Shown here: in pieces, positions 54,034 through 64,000 of the stretch
Layout: each line of letters opens with the position of its first letter
How positions within the stretch are numbered: the first letter of the stretch is position 1
Source of the DNA: Coturnix japonica
Lineage: Eukaryota; Chordata; Aves; Galliformes; Phasianidae
Reading direction: 5' to 3'
Assembly (NCBI RefSeq): GCF_001577835.2
Contig: NC_029516.1
Coordinates: 94,771,840 to 94,835,839 of the forward strand
Length of the DNA: 64,000 nucleotides
Position numbers and translations under genes: made by a program
Notes under the pieces: model-generated
What the model saw: only the letters and a program-made list of their open reading frames with translations
Database searches by the model: none
What the model was told of the DNA's origin: nothing

Positions 54034-54942
54034 ATTTCTTCTTTCTTTCTTTCTTTCGTTCTTCTTTCTTTCTTCTTTCTTTCATTTCTTTCTTTCTTTC
54101 TTTCTTTTCTTCTGTTCTTTCTTTCTTTCTTATCATTTCTTTTCTTTACTTTCTTATCTTTCTTTCTTTCTTTCTTTCTTATTCCTTTTCTTTACTTTTC
54201 TTTCTTCTTCTTATCTTTCTTTTTTCTTTCGCTCATTTCTTTCTCTCTTTCTTTCTCTTCGTTTCTTTCTCGTTCTTTCTTCTACTCTTCTTTCTCTCTT
54301 TCTTTCTCTCTTTCTTTCTCTCTTTCTTTCTCTCTTTCTTTCTCTCTTTCTTTCTCTCTTTCTCTCTTTCTCCCTTCCTCCCTTCCTCCCTTCCTCCCTT
54401 CCTCCCTTCCTCCCTTCCTCCCTTCCTCCCTTCCTCCCTTCCTCCCCTTCCTCCCCTTCCTCCCCTTCCTCCCTTAACCTCCCTTCCTCCCTTACCTACC
54501 CTGCCTCCTTCCTCCCTTCCCTCCCTTCCTCCCCTTCCTCCCCTTTCCTCCCGTCCTCCTTTCCTCCCTTTCCTCCCTTTCCTCCCTTCCTCCCTTTCCT
54601 CCCTTCCTCCCTTTCCTCCCTTCCTCCCTTCCATCCCTTCCTCCCTTCCCCCTTCCTCCCTTTCCTCCCTTCCTCCCTTCCTCCCTTCCCCTTCCTCCCT
54701 CCCTTCCCTTCCTCCCCTTTCCTCCCTCCCTCCCTTCCTTCCCTTCTCCCTTATTCCTCCCTTCCTCCCTTCCCTCCCTTCCTCCCTTCCTCCCTTCCTC
54801 CCTTCCTCCCTTCCTTCCTTCCTTCCCTCCTCCGCCTTACCTCCCTTCCTCCCTTCCTCCCTTCCTCCCTTCCTCCCTTCCTCCCTTCCTCCCTTCCTCC
54901 CTTCCTCCCTTCCTCCCTTCCTCCCTTCCTCCCTTCCTTCCA
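52617..54942. repeat. 2.3 kb polypyrimidine tract, (TTTC)n to (CCTCCCTT)n
   Basis: Almost purely C/T on the plus strand. 52,617-52,701 is (TTTC)n; 52,702-54,240 is degenerate TTTC with scattered A and G; 54,240-54,370 is TTTCTCTC-type; from 54,371 to 54,942 it is an 8 bp CCTCCCTT-type repeat with small slips. Open frames of 811, 686, 309 and 280 codons across it are composed of F, L, S and P only and are artefacts of the repeat. Lies between the convergent 3' ends of SON and DONSON. Confidence 0.97.
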
Positions 54943-56839
54943 GATGTAGTTGACACTAATTAAAGTTTCCTCCCTTTGGCTTCTCACCTTCAGTCTCTGT
55001 GTAAAATTGTTTGAAGATCTCCTTGCCTCGTTTTCTGAACAAGTTGTAAGGCGTGTATTTGAAAAACAAAGCTAAGCAGATGGCACAGCGATGGAAAGAC
55101 TGACTCTGGGAGAACTGGGGATTGTATCCATCTTAGGCAAGTCCAGCTTTCTGATTTCTGACTCCAAGCAGTTAACTCAGGACTTGGGAGGCAGCTCCTG
55201 TTCAGGCTTCTGTTCAAATGTCTGCTGATACAGCTAAAACAGCAGCAGTGTTGCTCGCGCTGTTCTGTCCGCGGTGTCCATATAAGCACAGGTTTCGGAT
55301 CTGTTCACTATCAAATCTGGAACATAATCTGTTGTACTTTGTTAATTTTGTTCTTTTGGGGTTTATATTCTTCCATGTATATTGGAAAGATGCATTTTGA
55401 GGAACAGATGAATTCAGTTCCATAGAAGACTCCGTTTCAAAAGTAACTGTTGAGGCAAATTCTGGATTTCACGCCTTAAAAGACGTGGTACTGTATGTAG
55501 ATTTAAGCTTTGATTTTTCAATACTTAAACTATTAATATCTGTAACACTTCAATTATGGCACTTCTTGACTTCAAGGTTTCTGTTTTAGTTTAATTCCTG
55601 TTGTTTAGAATGATAAATGCATTTAGTGCGGAGATGTCCTTCTGTTCAGTTTGTAAATTCGGTTGGAGTGTCCTTTGCATGCAGGAATAGACAAGTAGTC
55701 CTATTAAAAAGAATAACTAGGAAACACTCTCTCGGGACCTGTTTATTTATGGAGCACTTCAGCTGTCTCAAAAGTGAATGGTCTGTGACTCCTTGAAATG
55801 GCAGAGAAATGCCTTCCTGCTGGATTTCTGCCAGGCGTGAATTGGTGTTGGTTTCTCTCCAGCAGTCCAACACCCCAGATCTAAAAATCTAAAGCTGCCT
55901 TTTTCTGTTGCAAGGTAGGGACTTGGGTCTAGGTGCATCTACGTTGTCCAGACGCCCTGGTCTTCTGTGTGCTATGACTCTGCCGGTATCAGGGTAGTTA
56001 CCGTGCAGTAGCACTGTAGCCCTACGCAATACTTGTGTAAGTAAGTGCCTCAGTCTGCAGTGATTTGCTTACAGAGCTGGGTTGTTAGGTCCAAAGGTGT
56101 CATCAAGCAGACTACTGCTGCTTTAGAATGACAGCTGAACAGGATGCCACTGTAGTGAAAATAAAGTAGGCATGACTACAAGCATTGTTCTTTTCCATGC
56201 AGAATACCAGTAGAATTACAAATCTTGCCGGAGTGTGTAAGCATGATGGTGTTCTACTCATTGCTCTTCAGGTTTACTTATTTATGCTTCAGGAAGGGTC
56301 TTACCCAATAGCTATGTGATAAATGACATTATACATATCTCTGAAGCTGTGGTAGCATAACAGATGACATTAAGCCTGAAAATAGGCTCTTGGTATGAAC
56401 AGAGCAGCAGCATCTTGCTCCCTTTCATTTTCTCTGCTTCCATCAAGTGTCATAACCTTGTGTTGCTCTGCCTTGTTCTGGTGCATGTTACATTGTATAA
56501 ACTGCCTGTTAAAAGTCTTAACTCATTTTAACGTAAGTAAATGAAGATGACAACGTTGGAGACTTGTGTCAGCAGTTCTGGGGAATCCCAACCTTTTAAT
56601 CTCAATCAGATGCAATTGGAGCTGTGTTTGCATCCAGCTGGTTTTTGGAGTTAAAGGTTTATTGTGCTGTTCAGAGGCCAAGCTTCTGGCTCAGCGCTGT
56701 GGGCAGGCTCAGGTGGTAGAATTCTACTCCTGAGAAGTGACTACACATTACTTACTACACAGAGCAGTAGCAGAAATTGTGTGTTTCAGAGTAGAATATA
56801 CACATGTGAAAAATAACCCTGAATTCAGATCAAGCAAAA
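54943..56839. other. Intergenic DNA between SON and DONSON 3' ends
   Basis: No gene or known repeat recognised; short frames only. Confidence 0.7.
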
Positions 56840-57094
56840 GCAAACTTTCATAAAATTTTATTTAAAAACACACTTTCTAAAATACAAAAGGAGGCATCCA
56901 GGGCCTTTTCCTCAATTTCCTTTGAAAGCCCTTTGAGGTGATTTATTGCTATGATGTGCAAGAGTTGCCAGTGATGTTGGAGTAGGTTACCTCCCTCCTG
57001 GTACAGCATGGGTGGCTGCACTGCAGGCCTGATGGAAGCACAGCCACTGCATAGTGCAGAGCTTTGTGCCCCATGGCCTCCAAGCAGCACGTTG
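56840..57094 (-). other. DONSON: DONSON 3' UTR and poly(A) signal region
   Basis: About 255 bp after the stop. AATAAA on the minus strand at 56,862-56,857 is the first canonical hexamer; cleavage is expected near 56,840. Confidence 0.75.
56857..56862 (-). terminator. DONSON: DONSON poly(A) signal
   Basis: AATAAA on the minus strand, 233 bp below the stop codon. Confidence 0.8.
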
Positions 57095-62039
<4,945 letters not shown>

Positions 62040-62200
62040 GGCTGGGAACCGAGCGGACGGGCGGGAGCCGCCGTCCCCGCTTGGCGCCAACAGGGCCGGG
62101 CTCCTCCCCCGGGCGGCGCTGAGCTGTGGTGGCGGCCGCCATTTCCTCCGGCCTCTGGGGGGCGCCCGGCATCAGGGAGAGCCGCCTTGGAGCCTCAGCA
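62040..62200 (-). promoter_or_regulatory. DONSON: DONSON promoter and 5' UTR
   Basis: CpG-rich DNA continuing from exon 1. YY1-type site AAATGGCGGC on the minus strand (62,144-62,135) with a GGAA ETS-like core beside it; such sites usually lie at or just after the TSS, so transcription probably starts near 62,150. Confidence 0.65.
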
Positions 62201-62541
62201 AGCTAAAGCATCCTCAATAAAGCCTAGGAAAGACGGGCTGGCCCAGCTTGGGCCGAGCTCAGCTCTGCTGGCACTGATATCACAACGAAATGTTGCAAGG
62301 CCTCAGGCTGTGCTGGGCTGTGGGCTAGGCACCCAGCTAGCGCTGAGGAGTGTGCCTTTCTTGGGTTGTTTTATAGCTCCAGGAGCTGCACAGCCTTGCT
62401 ATCAACTCAAAACTGCTTATATCTGTCAATGGACATTTGAAAGGATGAGTTGCTTAAGGGACCTTTTGAACACTTTTGTTCAAGTGTATCTCAATCTACA
62501 GCTAGCATTATTAAAGAACACTAGAAAAAGCTGAGACACCT
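62201..62541. other. Intergenic, nothing recognised
   Basis: Ordinary sequence between the DONSON promoter and a CR1 tail. Confidence 0.7.
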
Positions 62542-62675
62542 CAGAATCACAGAATGACCCGGGTTGGAAGGGACCTCAAGGATCATGAAGCTCCAGCCCC
62601 CCTGCCTGACAGTGCCACCAAACATACACATTTACTAGATCAGATTGCCCAGGGCCCCGTCCAACCTGGCCTTAA
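62542..62675 (-). mobile_element. CR1 LINE 3' tail, fairly young copy
   Basis: Plus strand CAGAATCACAGAATGACCCG, GGTTGGAAGGGACCTCAAGG, CCACCAAACATACAC, CCCAGGGCCCCGTCCAACCT. Nearly the same as the first 120 bp of the copy at 14,556; minus orientation. Confidence 0.95.
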
Positions 62676-63694
62676 AGTTGCTCAGACAACTGCAAGCCGT
62701 ACTAGGCAGCTTAATGCCTTCTGTAATGGGACATTTATTTCAGGATCTGATCCAGCTGGAAGCCTTAACTGGAAGGCTAGCACATTTGAAACAAGCATGC
62801 TCTATAATAAAAGCAAGGAGGAAGCAACATGCTTTGAGAAAAACAACAGCCACCACACCATCACCACCAACAAAAATGGCAGCAGTTCCCTCCCTACTGA
62901 TCTATTCTAGGTACAGGACCATGGTTAGAAAGGAGAAGTGAAAGCACACAAACACAAGGATCTCACAGGAAAGAAAAAAAGATAACATTACAGTAACGAG
63001 ATACACAAAGTATCTCAAACTTCGGAAGCATACAACTGTATTAGCTCCCAGACTGTAGATACTAAGGTTTACTGCTTCTGGTTGCTAAAACGAAGAACAT
63101 GAGCAATGGGGGAACTCCTGCTCTCAGAACCATCTCTCCCCTCTAGGATCCCTGCCAATTCTGGTGGATTTCCCATCCTGCTCCTCAGCTACACAACAGC
63201 AATTTTAAAGATAATTGAAGACCTTCAGCATATTGCAGACACTGCTCAGTCTTAACGCAGCCAAAAAGCAAAAGCAACGTGCCAACGGGACTGCTGATAG
63301 GAGATAGAGAAGGGAAAACTAAAAAGCAAAGCAAAACAAATCCAAACAAAAAAACACCACCAGCATTTCTTTCTTCCCCTTTAATTTCTTATGGTTGAAA
63401 AACAGCAGCAAGGGAGATGGCCTGTAGACATTACTGACATTTGTAATGAGGGCAGGGCAGCCAAGATCTGTGCATCAAGACCATCTTATTAAGAAAATGC
63501 TGATGGGAACATTTCACCCAACTGGATCAAAAAACCTCTCAAGTTCCACGAGTTTCACAGACTGTGCTGAGGTGCAGAAGATCCTTACATTCTGGTTATG
63601 GAATTCTGGTTACTTGAAAGCGTACACTAATTTACTTCTGAAATACATTACGTTTCTTTATCTTCCACGGGCTTAGAAGTCAGGAATTCGTGTG
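62676..63694 (-). other. CRYZL1: CRYZL1 3' UTR / downstream region
   Basis: Follows the CRYZL1 stop on the minus strand. Candidate poly(A) hexamers are ATTAAA at 63,385-63,380 and AATAAA at 62,739-62,734; which one is used cannot be decided from sequence. Nothing else recognised. Confidence 0.55.
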
Positions 63695-63794
63695 TTAGAA
63701 CTGAATGACTTGTCTTTTTCTTGCTTGATTCTTCTGAACTATTTCCATAGAAACTTTGGCTTCATATAATGGGATCGGTTCATCCAGTTGAGGC
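63695..63794 (-). CDS. CRYZL1: CRYZL1 last coding exon (partial gene)
   Basis: CRYZL1 is a quinone-oxidoreductase-like member of the zinc-type alcohol dehydrogenase superfamily. Only its C-terminus is here: after acceptor TTTTAG the exon gives one phase base, then [20 protein letters not shown] and [12 protein letters not shown], with TAA at 63,697-63,695. This matches the vertebrate CRYZL1 tail as I remember it and the expected gene order next to DONSON. The rest of the gene lies to the right of the window. Confidence 0.9.
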
Positions 63795-64000
63795 CTAAAA
63801 TGGAACAGAATGTTAGACTGGTCTGCTGAGCACGCTCAGATCAATAGTAACATTCTAGGACTGCTGCTATAGACTTTACTTTCACTATGTAAACTTTACT
63901 CCTTAAACACAAATGAACATTTTACAGCTTTTTGCCTGGATTCACAAAAGAACGAAAGAGCCCTAAAGCAAATAGGAAGCAGAAGATAAATATATATCCT
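63795..64000 (-). other. CRYZL1: CRYZL1 last intron (partial)
   Basis: AT-rich intronic DNA to the window edge. Confidence 0.8.

Noticed and set aside
52518-54953. Long open frames of up to 811 codons on the plus strand
   Set aside because: They consist of F, L, S and P from a pyrimidine repeat that has no stop codon in any frame; the reverse frames give only K, E, R and G. Not proteins.

Overview
The window is genomic DNA from a galliform bird, almost certainly chicken. Three things support this: CR1 LINE tails (the typical avian retroposon) are scattered through it, the encoded proteins match vertebrate GART, SON, DONSON and CRYZL1 with bird-like divergence from mammals, and the GART exons read like the chicken enzyme as I remember it. 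The gene order GART(-) SON(+) DONSON(-) CRYZL1(-) is the conserved vertebrate block found on human chromosome 21q22.

Layout. 1-13,030: 5' part of GART on the minus strand. Three coding exons are visible (start codon at 5,806); the rest of the gene lies off the left edge, and a long first intron runs up to a small CpG-rich promoter near 13,000. 13,080-16,230: GART-SON spacer with a CR1 tail and a second, larger CpG island that is the SON promoter. 15,930-51,795: complete SON on the plus strand. It has 12 coding exons, a giant 9.65 kb exon 3, and a 3' UTR with an AATAAA signal. A single N at 22,851 inside an RS-repeat array is an assembly scar. 51,796-56,840: intergenic DNA between the converging ends of SON and DONSON, dominated by a 2.3 kb pure-pyrimidine tract. 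56,840-62,150: complete DONSON on the minus strand, 10 coding exons, 560 codons, with its own CpG promoter. 62,200-64,000: CR1 tail, then the last coding exon of CRYZL1 on the minus strand, whose body lies off the right edge.

The genes are housekeeping in character: purine synthesis (GART), RNA splicing (SON), replisome assembly and fork protection (DONSON) and an oxidoreductase-like protein (CRYZL1). They are linked by position, not by one pathway. I saw no whole provirus, CRISPR array or prokaryote-like system. The unusual content is the expanded SON repeat exon with its collapsed assembly, the long polypyrimidine tract, a tRNA-Asp pseudogene beside a CR1 reverse-transcriptase scrap, a tiny poly(A)-bearing retroposed insert with target duplication, and a possible short SON isoform made by reading into intron 6. 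All exon borders were placed by hand from splice signals, reading frame and remembered homologous proteins; no alignment program was run.
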